DNA from: Sapria himalayana
Taxonomy: Eukaryota > Streptophyta > Magnoliopsida > Malpighiales > Rafflesiaceae
Assembly (NCBI GenBank): GCA_029783825.1
Contig: JAREIK010010400.1
Coordinates: 1-64,000, forward strand
Direction of reading: 5' to 3'
Length of the DNA: 64,000 bases
Positions 27,528 to 41,395 of the stretch are shown one piece after another; position 1 is the first letter of the stretch, and each line of letters starts with the position of its first letter. Under the pieces are notes generated by a model that did no database searches, was not told the origin of the DNA, and was given only the letters and a program-made list of their open reading frames with translations. The translations under genes and the position numbers were made by a program.

Positions 27528-30380
27528 AAAAAATAAAAAAAAATATTTTTTCTTTGTTATTCTATTGTTTAAATAAAACCTATACACCACTAAATGCCTA
27601 ATCATTTAAATCACTAAACAACAAAATTTTGATACCTCTATATATAATTCTTTAAATCGGTATACCCTAAATAATAAATTAATAAAATTCATTTTTATTA
27701 TATAGTAATATATTTTGCTTTGCTTATGAATCATATTAGGTTTTGATATTATATTTTAAGTAATATCAATCTTATTCATAATATATTATAATTTATTTTT
27801 TGATAATTATTAGAATATCTATCAATAAAATTGTTTATATTGAATTTATATGATATATAATTATTATGATTAATATAAATAAATATTGTATTCACTTTTG
27901 AAAAAAATTTAAAAATTATTATATTTTCAAAACTTATAACCTTAAAAAATGAGAAAAAATAAAAAAAATAAATTTTTTGTTCTTTCATTTTTTAAATAAA
28001 CCTATAGCCCATTAAATGCTTACTTACTTAAATTAGTACGGTCATAAACCCCGAAACCCCTAAATACATAAACATTTTAACATCTATATACTACTTAATA
28101 AATAACAAATCTCATTTTTATTTCTATTTATTATAATTTTAAATATTCATTTTAATTATTTATAGTTTAATTATTTAAAAAAATTAATTACAAAATAAAT
28201 TTCGAGTGAGACAAATATTATTTAAATAATTTATTTTTAATCAAAAAAAATATATGCTTATAAAAAGGACAAATTTAAAAATTAAATATTATTATTTAGT
28301 AATATATTTTGATTTGATTTTGAATCATTTTGTGTTATTTAAATAAATTTTAATTAATATTTATATTATTAATAATAGTTAATTAATTTAATTTTTGATT
28401 ATTATTATAATATCCATCATTAAAATTATATATATTGAATTTATATGATATATAATTAGTAAGATTAATATAATTATTCATAGTATTCACATTTCAAAAA
28501 ATTTTAAAAATTATTTTATTTTCAAAGGTTATAACCTTAGAAAATCAGAAAAAATCTAAAAATTTTTTTTTAATTTTTTTTATATAAATAAAACCTATAA
28601 ACCACTAAATACCTAAAAACATAAATTGATAAACTCCTAAACGACAAAACTCCTAAAAAATAAAACCATTAAAATGGGATACCACATATAATAAATCTTA
28701 AATCTCATTTTAATTTGTATTCATTATAATTTTAAATATTCATTTTAATTATTAATTAGTTTATTTTTTATAGAAATATTAATTACAAAATGAATAATGA
28801 GAGAGACAACTATAATTTTAATAATTTACTTTTAATAAAAAAAAAGCATATAAAAAGAAGTAAAAATTTAAAAACAAATAATTATTATTTAGTAATTATT
28901 TTACTTTGATTTTGAATCATTATATATAGGTTTCGCAATTATATTTTAATTGCTATCAATCTTATTAATAATAGTTTATTAATTTATTATTTGATCAATT
29001 TTATAATATCTAACAATTAAATTTCTTATATTGAATTTAAATGTCTTATAATTATTAAATTATTATAACTAAATATTATATTTACATTTGAAAAAAAATT
29101 AAAAATTATTATATTTTCAAAGGTTATAACCTTCAAAAATGATAAAAAATCAAAAAAATAATTTTTTTATTATTTAAATAAAACTTATAAACCACTGAAT
29201 GCCTAATCATTTAAATCTCGAGACTCCTAAACCCCAAAACCCCCTAAATACTTAAACCATTAAACCTATATAACATAAATAATAAATAATAAATCTCATT
29301 TTTATTTGTATTCATTATAATTTTAAATATTCATTTTAATTATTTTTTTGTTTATTTTTATAGAAATATTAATTTCAAAATAAATAATGAGTGAGACATA
29401 TATAATTCTAAAAAATTATTTTTTATTAAAAAAAATATAAGCTTATAAAAATAAACAAAATTTCAAAAATTTAAAATTTTATTTAGTAATATAATTTAGT
29501 TTGATTTTGAATTATTTTGAATTTAGTTCTGTAAATATATTTTAATTAATATCTGTCTTATTAATAATAGTTTATTAATTATTTTTGATCATCAAAATAA
29601 TATATATTAGTACAATTTTTTATATTGAATTTACATCAAATATAATTATTAAGATTATTATAACTATGTATTGTATTCATATTTTAGAACTATTAAAAAA
29701 TTATTATATTTTCAAAGGTTAAAAACCTTTGAAAATCACGAAAATTCATAAAAATAAATTTTTTGTTATTTAATTGATTAAATAAAAACTATAAATCAAT
29801 AAATAAAACCTAAATGGGGAAACATATAAATCAATAAACTCATTAACCCTAAAACCACAATAAACATAAACCATTAAATAGGTATACCCTAAATAATAAA
29901 CCATAAATCTAATTTTTATTAGTATTCAATATAATTTTATTTATACATTTTAATTATTTATTAGTTTATTTTTATAGAAATATAAATTAAAAAATAAATT
30001 AATAGTTAGAAAAATATAATTTAAATAATTTATTTTTTATCAAAAAATATATAAGCTTATAAATGGATACAAAAATTTAAAAATTTAAAATTAATATTTA
30101 GTAAAATATTTCACTTTGATTTTGAATCATTTTAGGTATTGTAAATATATTTTAAATAATATTTCTCTTATTAATAATTATTTATTAATCTTTTGTATGA
30201 TCATTATTATAATATATATCAATATAATTGTTTATAATGATTTTACATGATATATAATTATTAAGATTATCATAACAAAATATAGTATTCACATTTAAAA
30301 AAAATTTAAAAATTGTTATAGTTTCAAAGATTATATTAAATTTTTTGTTATTTTATTTTTTAAATAAAACCTATAGACCA

Positions 30381-30388
30381 CTAAATGC
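30381..30388. repeat. Left 8-bp target duplication of hAT-B
   Basis: CTAAATGC, part of the satellite telomere-like block, directly before the element start TAGGGGTACTCATGG. An identical octamer follows the other end. Confidence 0.92.
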
Positions 30389-33300
30389 TAGGGGTACTCA
30401 TGGAACGGGACAGGATTGGGATTACAAATCTCCATTCCCTTCCTACAGTTAGGAGATTTTTTTTGAAGATCCAGACCCGTCCCATAGGTTGAAAATATCG
30501 GGATGGGACGGGACGGAGATCAGGTATTTTGGGTAGGAAAAAATGGTTCCGGGATGGAACGGAGTTCGGACATTTTTTTCAATTTATTTTCTTCAAACGG
30601 GCCAAGTTAGTTCATGTCGAAACCTTTTGTTGTACCATTTATCATTCCTTAGTTATGTATCTTTCAAACTCAAATTGGGCCAATTTTGTTTTGTCAAATA
30701 GGCTGAATACCAGAAACGAGTTCCATTATCTTGTCGAAAGCTTTGATGTGCAGAAAAGGATAGAAATGTTAAATAGAATGGGACCGAGTCGTGTGCTTAA
30801 TTTGGTTCTTTATTATTTCACAAGTTGGCTTTGCCAGCCGAGTGAAAGTTAACCATAATAGCAATACTACATTTTTTAAGCAATTACTAAAAATATTAAG
30901 GAATAGCTAAAGATGACCACAAACATTGGTAGTAACAATTACTACTTAAGTAATTGCTTAAATTAGGCAGCTTAATATAACAAAAAAAATACAACTAATA
31001 ACAACCATGATAATAATCATTTCAAATCTTCGTCTCGCAACAGCAATGAAAATTCAAACCCAATTAATTATATCTTCTATAACTCCTCCCTTTTCTTCCT
31101 CCACTGTAGAAGGACAACCAAAGATGAAAACGTGTCAATCATGTAGACATAAATTTCTAAGATGAAAGAGTAATAAAAAAACAAAATATTACCTTATAAA
31201 ATTTAATACACCCATTCCAAATTTAGTTGGCCAAATATAGTTGGAAGAATATTTGGATCTTGAGACCCATCTGAAAATTTTAAATGAACCATATTTTTAT
31301 TAAATTATATGAATAAAATAAGTAAAAGTGAAATTAAAATTTATAAGATTTGTATACTAACCTGATTCATTATCATTAAGGTCTTGAACTAATTCTTCAA
31401 TTTCAATAGGTTTGTTTGAGCTTCTCAACCAATCTTGTAGACATATCAGAACTTTAGCTGTAATAGGTGTTAATGAATTGCTAATTTTATCTAAATTTCT
31501 CCCCCCATGCTAAATGTAGATTCGTAGGCCACAATGGATGCTTGGATAGCAAATACATACCTTGAAACATTTTTCAAAGAAGGATACCTAACCTCATTTA
31601 CCTTCCACCAGTTTAGAAAATCAAAATCAATTCTATTTTTTTCAAGTTTGTCCTCCAAAACCTATCAAACTCTTCCATAGCTACAATTTCTTGTTCATTC
31701 TCCAATTCAACAAAAAAAATCATCAACATAAGTATCACTACCATCAAAGAAATCATCATTTTTCTTCAACACAATTGAAAAGAAGTCATCTTCTTTTGAT
31801 TCATCTTCATTTAAATATTTATAATCATCCATCATCTCATTTAAAACAATTATAATCTTTTTCACCAAATTTTTAGCCAATTCCTCTCTATAATGCTAAG
31901 TATACTTAACCTTGGGATATTTGAGCTTATATCTAGGATCCACCTCTACTGCTACAAAAAGCATAATATTTGTCGACTGAAGAGAACCCCAATATTTGTT
32001 GAATTTATGCCTCATTTTCATACCCATTTCACACACCATTGTATCTCTACTATTTTCACAAAGCTCAATTTTTTATCAAAATTCAAATAATGTAAGGAAA
32101 ATAAACACTAGAGGTAGAATATTTTGAGCTAGAAAATTTACAAGTTACCTCATACAATGTTTTCAAGAAACGAGCCAAAATTTTGGCGTTTGTTCAGTCT
32201 CTCTCAGTTGGAATGTTTGAACCAAACTCCTTCAAAAACCTTTTGTCTTTGTCCTCCAACTTATCAAATTCTTTTTGATATTTTATATAAGTTTGTATCA
32301 TGAAGTAAGTTGAATTCCATCTTGTAGGACAATCTAATTGAAATGATGATCCATATGTCAAGTTTGCTTCTTCAACATATAACTTAAACATATCTAATTA
32401 TTTAGGACTGGTCCACACATATTTCACCACACATCTAATTTTTTGAATAGCACCCTCAACTACTGTAATGCCATCTCTGACAATTAAGTTTAGGATATGA
32501 GCACAACATCTCTTATGAAAATGCTCGCCTCTCAAAAGTACAACACTTTTCTTCACAAACCTTTTTTTCAATTGTTCAACTACAACATCATTATTTGATG
32601 CATTGTCAACAGTAATGAACATCAACTTTCTAAAACCCAATTCATTCATTCAAAACTCAATAGCATTTCTAATATTAACTCCAGAATGACTTTCAATTAC
32701 ACAAAGGTTCAAATGCCTTTTATGCATAATCTATTGAGAATAAATGAAATGAACAGTCAAACATATATAAGACAAATTTTGAATGCTAGTCCAAGTGTCG
32801 GTAGTCAATGAAACTCTACAACAATGAGATGATATGCTATCAAATAATTTTTTCTTTTCCTTGACAAACAAAGAAAAACAATCCCTCAATATAGAGTGAT
32901 GAGATGAAATTTTAAATTGAGGCACACTAACTTCACAAAACTCTTTAAACTCATCCCTCTCAACAAAATAAAAAGGCAATTCATTTTTTATGATCATTTT
33001 TTACCAAAGCCTCCCTAACTAGTTGTTGATCAAATTGCCATCAAGTTAATTTGTTATCCTCTGAACTAATACCTTTAGTGAAACTCAACAACGATTGTGA
33101 CTTGTCTTTACCTTTGTCAGCTTCTATTAATTCTTTTTTGAGTCGAAATTTCCTACAAGTCTTTCTCAAGTATTTCCATAAACCCGACGTACCTTGATCA
33201 TTTTTGCCAAGTATTCTTTCCTACACCATATAAAAGCTGCCCTACAAGTTTCATTTCCCTCTGAATTAACTAATATCTCATAAGTTTCCCAAATAGCAGA

Positions 33301-34069
33301 CTTATACTTTTTATGAGCTTGAGGTTTAGATGTACCTTGACTTTCTTTTATAATTGGAATTGGAGAACCTACCGTAACAATAGGAGGGTTCATGAAAGAA
33401 TGATGATTGGATTTACCAGTACTTTGATCATTTGAGATGTGATCATCTTCAATTTATTATATTTTTCCTTTATCGCTGGATTATCCCATCTGCATTGCCA
33501 TTAATTAATATGATATGTTAAGCATAAATACATATACATATTTTAAACAAGCAAGCTCAATGAAACTGACTGTAATACATTCGGCCCACTCAATCGGCCC
33601 AACCGCAACACCACAACCAATACTCAACAAAACTGACTGAGACACATAATAATAATAATTAATCACTCAATTCTTATCAGAAAAACAAACGAAATGGCTG
33701 GTGGCATCTGAGAGATGGTGGAGGCAACCAGAAGTGTGACAGACAAGGGCAGGACCTAACTGAACACGACTAGAATGGCGTGAGGTGGCCTGGAACTCGT
33801 CGGAACAGCAATAAGTGCGTCGGAATTGAATGGGTAGTAGTGGAATTGGTGGAATCTTCATATTATATATATATATATATTCCTGGTTCTTTAGGATGAG
33901 ATGGTTCTCGGGATGGATATTGCTTAAGATCCGGAACCGTCCCAAAAGACAAAATACGTGACAGAACGGGAGGGGAAAAGTCAAAGTCAACGGATTTTCT
34001 CAGTCACAATTCTTTCGGGACAAGACTTCGGGTCAGGTCGCGAATCTCCGAGTCCCGTGAGCAGCCATA
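30389..34069 (-). mobile_element. Complete but defective hAT element copy B
   Basis: This 3,681-bp element is flanked by perfect 8-bp direct repeats CTAAATGC, diagnostic of the hAT superfamily. Its ends are imperfect terminal inverted repeats: TAGGGGTACTCATGG on the left and, read inward from the right, TATGGCTGCTCACGG. Clustered GGGACGGGA words follow both ends. The transposase reads leftward; its promoter side (33,502-34,069) holds a TA microsatellite (33,861-33,881). B is the left-arm partner of copy C in the inverted duplication. A frame on the promoter side (33,667-33,861, MKIPPIPLLPIQFR...) also exists in C, but A has stops in it, so coding is doubtful. Confidence 0.93.
31203..33501 (-). 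pseudogene. hAT transposase pseudogene, copy B
   Basis: Same gene as in copies A and C, from ATG 33,501 to TAA 31,203-31,205. Intact pieces on the minus strand are 33,393-33,166 (BED finger, KSAIWETYEILVNSEGNETC), 32,997-32,731 (first catalytic aspartate present in TTDTWTS), 32,649-32,398 (TVDNASNND and CCAHILNLIVRDG) and 32,391-32,194 (LDCPTRWNSTYF). The dimerisation domain (about 31,700-31,375) has frameshifts, but its AYESTF-SMGG segment is closer to the usual family motif than in A. The C-terminal GT-AG intron is recognisable. TAG at 31,896-31,898 is shared with A and C. Inactive through stops and frameshifts. Confidence 0.88.
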
Positions 34070-34077
34070 CTAAATGC
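34070..34077. repeat. Right 8-bp target duplication of hAT-B
   Basis: CTAAATGC, identical to the left copy, followed by satellite ATATAAATTTAAATCAGTAAAC. Confidence 0.92.
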
Positions 34078-37000
34078 ATATAAATTTAAATCAGTAAACT
34101 ATTAAACCCCGTAATGCCTAAATACATAAACCATTAAACCGCTAAATACTACTTAATAATTAATAAATCTAATTTTTATTGCTATTTATTATATTTTTAA
34201 ATATTCATTTTAATTATTTATTAGTGTATTTATTTAGAAATATTTATGAAAAATAAATTATAAGTGGACAAATATAATTTAAATAATATATTATTTATCT
34301 AATAAAAATATACGCTTATATAGGAAATATAAATTTAAAATTTAAAAATTTTTATCAAGTAATATAAGTTACTTTAATTTTGAATCAATTTGGGTTTTGT
34401 AAATATTTTTTAATTAATATCTATCTTAATATTAATAGTTTATAAATTTAATTTTGATATTTATTATAATATCTATCAATAAAATTATTTATATTAGATT
34501 TATTTGATATATAATTATTAATATTATTAGAACTAAAAATTGTATTAAAATTTCAAAAAATTTTAAATATTATTATATTTTAAAATGTTATAAGCTATGA
34601 AAATGATAAAAAATTATAGAAATTTTTTTTGTTATTTTATTTTTTTAAATAAAAACTATAAACAACTAAAAGCCTAAAAACATAAATCACTAAACTCATA
34701 ACGACAAAACCTCTAAATACTTAAATTATTAAACTGGTATACATTAATAATAAATCATAAATCTCATTTTATTTTTAATCAATATAATTTTAAATTTTTA
34801 TTTTAATTATTTATCAATTTATTTTATTGAAATATTAATTACAAAATAAATTATTAGTGAGACAGATATAATTTTAATTAAACTGGTATACCCTAAATAA
34901 TAAATCTCATTTTTTTTTCATTATAATTTTAAATATTCATTTTACTTATTTATTTGTTTATTTATATATAAATATTAATTACAAAATAAATTGTGTTGGA
35001 CAGATATAATTTATATAAATTATTTTTCATCAAAAAATTATTGATAAAATTTTTTATTGAAAAAAAAAATTCAAAACAAAAATTTATTATATAGTAATAT
35101 TTTTTGCTTTTCTTCTGAATCATTTTAGATTTTGTAATTATATTTTAATTGATATATATCTTATTAATAATAGATTATTAATTTATTTTTTGATCATTAT
35201 TAGAATATTTAACAATAAAATTGTTTATATTGAATTTATATGATATATAAATATAATAATTATTATAACTAAATATTGTATTCACATTTAAAAAAAATTT
35301 AAAAATTATTATAATTTCAAAAATTAACCTTTAAAAATATCAAAAAATAATAAAAATAAATTTTTTATTATTTTGTTTTTTTAATAAAACCTATAAACCA
35401 CTAAATGGATACACAGTTAAATCAAGAAACTCCTATACCTCATAATGCCTAAATACATAAACCATTAAACCACTATATACTACTTAATAATTAATTAATC
35501 TAATTTTTATTTCTATTTATTATAATTTTAAAAATTTATTTTAAATATTTATTAGTTTATTTTTATAGAAATATTTATTACAAATTAAATTATGAGTGCA
35601 CATTTATATATTTTAATTAATTTATTTTTAATCAAAAAAATATAGACGCTTATAAAAGAAGTAAAAATTTAAAAATTAAAAATTATTATTAAGTAATATA
35701 TTTTAGTTTAATCTTGAATCGATTTGGGTATTGTAAATATTTTTTAATTAATATCTAACTTATTATTAATAGTTTATTAATTTAATTTTTGATCATTATT
35801 ATATTATCTATCAATAGAATTGTTTTTATTGAATTTATATGATATATAATTATTAATATTAAAATAACTAAATATTGTATTCACATTTCAAAAAATTTTA
35901 AATAATATTATATTTTCAAAGGTTATAACCTATGAAAATGAGAAAAAATTACAAATTTTTTTTGTTATTTTTTGTTAAAATAAAACCTATAAACCACTAA
36001 ATGCCTAAAATCATAAATTTCTAAACTCCTATACGACAAAACCTCTAAATACTTAAACCATTAAACAGGTGTAAATTAATAAAAAATCATAAATCTCAAT
36101 TTAATTTTTATTAAGTATAATTTTAAATTTTTATTTTAATTATTTATTAGTTTATTTTTATAGAAATATAAATTACAAAATAAATTATTAGTGGGACAGA
36201 TCTAATTTAAATAATTTATTTTTCATCAAAAAAAATATATATCGTTATAAAAAGAGGCAAAATTAAAAAAAAAATTTATTATTTATTAAAATATATTTTT
36301 TTGAATCATTTTAGATTTTGCAATTATATTTTAATTTATATGATTCTTATTAATAATAGTTTTTAATTTATTATCGATCATTATTATAATATGTATTAAT
36401 AAAATTATTTATATTGCGTTTATATTATATATAATTATTATGATTATTATAACTAAATATTATATTCAAATTTAAAAAAAATTAAAATTATTATATTTTC
36501 AAAGGTTATAACCTTTAAAAATTAAAAAATTATCAAAAATTATCAAAAAATTAAATTTTTTATTTTTTCATTCTTTAAATAAAAACTATAAATCACTAAA
36601 GGCCTAAACACTTAAATCACTAAACCCCAAAACACCTAAATACTTAAACCATTAAATTAGTATATCTTGAATAATCAATAATAATTCTCTATTTTATTTG
36701 TATTCATTATCATTTTAAATATTCATTTTAATTATTTATTAGTTTATTTTTATAGAATTATAAATTAAAAATAAATTATGAGGAAGACAAATATAATTTA
36801 AAGAATTTACTTTTAATAAAAAAAATAAACTTATAAATAGAAACAAAACATCAAAAAAATTATTATTTAGTAATATATTCTATTATAATTTTGAATAAAT
36901 TTACGTTTTACAAATATATTTTAAATAATATCTTTCTTTTTAATAATAGTTTATTAATTTATTTTTTGATCATTAATATAATATATATCAATATAATTGT

Positions 37001-40000
37001 TTATTTTGAATTTACATGATATATAATTATTAAGATTATCATAACTAAATATAGTATTCACATATAAATAAATTTAAAAATTGTTATATTTTCAAAGGTT
37101 ATAACCTTCAAAATTGATAAAAAAATAACAAAAATAAATTTCTTGTTAAATAACTGTTTAAATAAAACTTATAAACCATTAAATGCCTAAATACATAAAT
37201 CTCTAAACTTCTAAACCCCAAAGCCCCTAAATACTTAAACCTTTAAACTCGTAAACCTTAAATATAATTTAAATAACTTATAGAAATATTAATTACAAAA
37301 TAAATTATGAGTGATACAAATATAATTTAAATAATATATTTTTCATCAAAAAAATATATAAGCTTATAAAATGATGCAAAAACTTAAAAAAAGTATTATT
37401 TAGTAATAAATTTTAATTTGATTTTGAATCATTTTAGGTTTTTTAATTATATTTTAATTTATATCTATCATATTAATAATAATTTATTAATTTATTAATT
37501 TTGATAATTGATATAATATCTATCAATAAAATTGTTTATATTTAGTTGATATTATATATAGTTATAATAATTATTATTACTAAATATTGTATATACAGTT
37601 TTAAAAAATTTTAAAATTATTATATTTTTAAATGTTATAAACTTTGAAAATGTGAAAAAATATCAAAAATAAATTTTTTGTTATTTCATTATTTAAATAA
37701 AATATATAAACCACTAAGTGCTTAAAAACATATATTGCTAAACTCCTAAACGACAAAACCTTTAAATACTTAAACAATTAAACTGTTATACATTAATAAT
37801 AAATCATAAATCTCAACTTAATTTTTATTAAGTATAATTTTAAATTTTTATTTTAATTATTTATCAATTTATTTTTATAGAAATATTAATTACAAAAAAT
37901 AATTATTAGTGAGACAGATATAATTTAAATTAAACCTCTATAATCTAAATAATAAATAATAAATTTCATTTTTTTTCATTATAATTTTTAATATTCATTT
38001 TAATTATTTATTTGTTTATTTTTATATAAATATTAATTACAAAATAAAGTATAAGTTTTACAAATATAATTTATATAAATTATTTTTCAACAAAAAATAT
38101 AGATAAACTAATTAAAAGAAGAAAAAAATTATAAACAAAAAATTATTATATAGTAATATATTTTGCTTTGTTTCTTAACCATTTTAGGCTTTATAATTAT
38201 ATTTTAATTGATATCTAACTTAATAATAATCAATTATTTTTATCAATAAAAATGTTTCTTAACCATTTTGAGTGATAAATATATAATTATTTTTTTATCA
38301 TTATTATAATATTTATCAATAAAAATGTTTATATATAATAATTCATAAATCTCATTTTAATTTTTATTCAGTATAATTTTAAATTTGTATTTAAATTATT
38401 TATCAGTTTATTTTTATAGAAATATTAATTACAAAATAAATTATTAGTGAGACATGTCTAATTTAAATTAAAACAGTATCCCTAAATAATAAATAATAAA
38501 TCTAATTTTTTTCATTATAATTTTAAATATTCATTTTAATTATTTATTTGTTTATATATATATAAATATTAATTACAAAATAAATTGAGCTAGACAAAAA
38601 TAATTTATATAAATTATTTTTCATTAAAAAATTATAGATAAACATTTTAAAAGAAAAAAATTTTTCAAAACAAAAAATTATTATATAGTAATATATTTTG
38701 CTGTGTTTCTGAATCATTTTAGATTTTGTAATTATATTTTAATTGATATCTATCTTATTAATAATAGATTATTAATTTATTTTTTGATCATTATTTGAAT
38801 ATTTATCAAAAAATTTATTTATATTGAATTTACATATTATATAATTATAAAGATTATTATAACTAAATATTATATTTACATTTGAAAATAATTTAAAAAT
38901 TATTATATTTTTAAAGGTTATCATCTTTGAAAATGAGATAAAATCACAAAAATAAATTTGTTGTTATTCTATTGTTTATATAAAACCTATAAACTACTAA
39001 ATGCCTAAACGCTTAAATCATTAAACTTCTAAACTCCTAAACCCCAAAACCATAAAACCATTCATTACTTAAACATTTAAACCATCTTTAAAGGTTTAAG
39101 TATTTATAAATAATATATAAATATCTATCAATAAATAATAGTTTATTAATTTATTTTTTGATCATTATTATATTTATATTTTAATTTAGTTTATTAATAC
39201 CTATAAATAAAATTGTTTATTTTTAATTTACATGATATATAATTATTAAATTTATTATAACTAAATATTGTATTCACATTTGAAAAAATTTTAAAATTAT
39301 TATATTTATAAAGGTTATAACCTTCAAAATTGATAAAAAATTTGAAAAATAATTTTTTTGTTATTTTATTATTTAAATAAAACATATAAACTACTAAATT
39401 CCTAAACACTTAAATCACTAAACTCCTAAACTTTTAAATACTTAAACCATTAAACCGGTATATCCTAGATAATTAATTACAAATCTCATTTTTATTTGTA
39501 TTCTTTATAATTTTAGTATTCATTTTAATTATTTATTAGTTTATTTTTATAGAAATATTAATTGTAAAATAATATTATGAATGAGACATATAATTTAAAT
39601 AATTTATGTTCATAAAAAAAATTTATAAGCTTTTAAAAAGAATCAAAAATTTAAAAATAAAAAATTATTATTTAATAATATATTTTACTTTGATTTTGAA
39701 TCGTTTTAGGTTTTACAAATATATTTTAATAAATATCTATCTTATTAATAATAGTTTATTAATCTATTTTATGATCAGTATTATAATATCGATCAATAAA
39801 ATTATTTATATTGAATTTACATGATATTTAATTTTTATGATTATTATAATTATATATTGTATTAACATTTGAAAAAAAAATTAAAAATTATAATATTTTG
39901 AATGGTTATAACATTGAAAATTAGAAAAAATCATAAAAATAATTTTTTTGTTATTTAATTATTTAAATAAAACATATAAACCACAAAATACCTAAATACG

Positions 40001-40027
40001 TAAATTACTAAACTCCTAAACCCTGAT
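34070..40027 (-). repeat. AT-rich satellite array, block 5 (left-arm satellite)
   Basis: About nine reverse-oriented monomers between hAT-B and the non-satellite core. Sequence 34,070-38,220 is the mirror image of about 52,830-56,927, and 38,340-40,027 mirrors 43,989-45,690. Between them, 38,220-38,340 is a scrambled junction with repeated scraps (TATCAATAAAAATGTTT twice, TTTCTTAACCATTTT twice). The marker TAAACTCGTAAACCTTAAATA is near 37,245. No genes; frames such as 39,194-39,409 and 39,606-39,824 are satellite frames. Confidence 0.88.
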
Positions 40028-40960
40028 ACTGCTGCACCACACACATAGCGAAGGACCACAGTACTCACGTGCACATATTCTTGTCCATTTTGGCGTAGCA
40101 TTTAGAGGGGCCAGCAAGTCATGGAAGCACCCATAAGTATGGGCCACCAGCTTGTAGAGGGCCCCACAAGTAGGCCTGGATGATAACATTCAGACAATTG
40201 ACGAGACCGAGCAAAAGATCGAGAGTAACCCCATGAGTAGCTAGGAGTGGGTCCCACTACCCCTATCTGGCAGCATAGAGGGCCACCCAACCATCGCCCA
40301 ACATGAGTAGCGGGTAATCCATTATTAATTGGAGAGCCGGAAAAATCCGAAGCATCACCAAGCAGGGCCAGTAAGCAATGGAGTCTAAACCAGCCACACG
40401 GGAGCAAAAGATTCAAACTTGTAGTTTATGTTTGTAGTCTTATTTGTATTTTGGACTTTGTATGCACCATGTACTTGTAGAGACGGATCATGATATACTC
40501 ACTCACACAATCTTGTATGTTCTCTATGTAACATGCAATGAGGGCAACTGGACCCATGAGTATCTCTAAGTGGGGCCACTAATGCATTTTGTAAATACAT
40601 ATTAGGCGATGCTACACTCCCGGGAGCAGAAGACCCATCTTTATAGCATTTTATAATTTTACTTGTATTCTAGCTTGGTTGTACGCATAGATAATTAGAC
40701 TATGAGATGGACCTCATCACACATGCACACCGATGCATTCATATTTTTTGATATTTTGTCGGTGCAACATACAACCACTTCTTGGAGCTCGAGGAGGAAG
40801 CATTCTAACCTAATAGATACTTTTTGAGGATCATGAGAGCAAAAGAATGTGGAATTCAGAGGTGTGAATGAATTGACAAAGTGCCATAGATATGTACTTG
40901 TGTATTTATGGGTATTCAATTTTACATGTATCCCATTGCATAGCAACGACATAGGCAAAT
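40028..40960 (+). other. Non-satellite core, left copy
   Basis: Sequence of ordinary plant base composition that follows the satellite word AACCCTGATA and starts CTGCTGCACCACACACATAG. Its reverse complement is at 43,148-43,988. The left copy has about 25 and 75 bp of extra sequence (near 40,118-40,142 and 40,168-40,245). Frames such as 40,102-40,416 (minus) and 40,695-40,991 (minus) are not conserved between the two copies as intact frames, so I do not call a gene. Identity unknown; possibly a decayed transposon or gene fragment. Confidence 0.6.
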
Positions 40961-41308
40961 GCTTGATGCTGCATGTCACACACATGCACAATCATATATT
41001 TGCATAGTTTTAATATGGTGCATCATTCAGGTTCCTCCAAAAGGCTTGGACAAATCTGAATGGAAAGAACGCAATGTGCATAATGACTCAATGCCAACTC
41101 TGAAGTCCGGGAATGCCAGGTGATATTAGTTGTATTCGTATGCTTGGAATTATTAGCCATTATATTTTTTATGTATTTAATGCATAGAATCATTAGGGTG
41201 CGTAGGATTTGGTGGGCTGACCTAAATTAGTCAGCTTTTTAGTCTTTTGTAAGTTGTGTGCCTAAATGATAAATAAAGTGTGTATTTTCCAAAAAAAAAT
41301 CAAAAAAA
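40961..41308 (+). other. Spacer part 1: transcript-end-like sequence with poly(A) tract
   Basis: Single-copy in this window. Near 41,269 AATAAA is followed 14 bp later by an A-rich run (41,291-41,308), the layout of a polyadenylated transcript end. It may be the 3' end of a retroposed sequence whose body lies to the left. No reading frame or target duplication was recognised. Confidence 0.4.
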
Positions 41309-41395
41309 ACCATAAACCCTAAACATTAAATCCTAAACCTTAAACCATAAACTATAACACTAATCCATAAACTCTAAATCTTAAATCTCATGTTT
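41309..41395 (-). repeat. Degenerate interstitial telomere-like repeat
   Basis: A run of CCTAAA/CCATAAAC/CCCTAAAC words: variants of the plant telomere heptamer (CCCTAAA) with few perfect units. It directly follows the poly(A) tract and is outside the satellite, though similar in style to the satellite's telomere-like block. Confidence 0.6.

Larger units (their letters stand above)
20166..30388 (-). repeat. AT-rich satellite array, block 4 (telomere-like strand on bottom)
   Basis: About sixteen monomers in reverse orientation. Runs of the 1.35-kb two-monomer unit are visible: the short-monomer fusion next to GGTATACC recurs near 24,385, 25,715 and 27,060. The marker TAAACTCGTAAACCTTAAATA lies near 23,893. 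The monomer just before copy B is shortened: its palindrome region is reduced to TTTCAAAGATTATATTAAA (30,322-30,340). Reading frames such as 24,063-24,257 and 27,776-27,988 are satellite frames. No gene-like sequence is seen. Confidence 0.9.
30389..40960. repeat. Left arm of a large inverted duplication
   Basis: Mirror order is shared with the right arm: hAT copy, 3.2 kb of satellite to the rare marker, more satellite, then the same non-satellite sequence. Distance from the hAT end to the marker is about 3.17 kb here and 3.23 kb on the right. Rare variants are shared at mirror positions: ACACCTGTTTA; a junction AAATTATTTAAATTAGATCTG without the usual GGTATACC; and TTTATATGCATTTAG beside the hAT end. 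The arm is shortened at 38,220-38,340 relative to the right arm. Confidence 0.82.

Noticed and set aside
40102..40416. 104-codon minus-strand frame, and 40,695-40,991
   Set aside because: Not preserved as open frames in the inverted copy at 43,148-43,988, and no recognisable domain.
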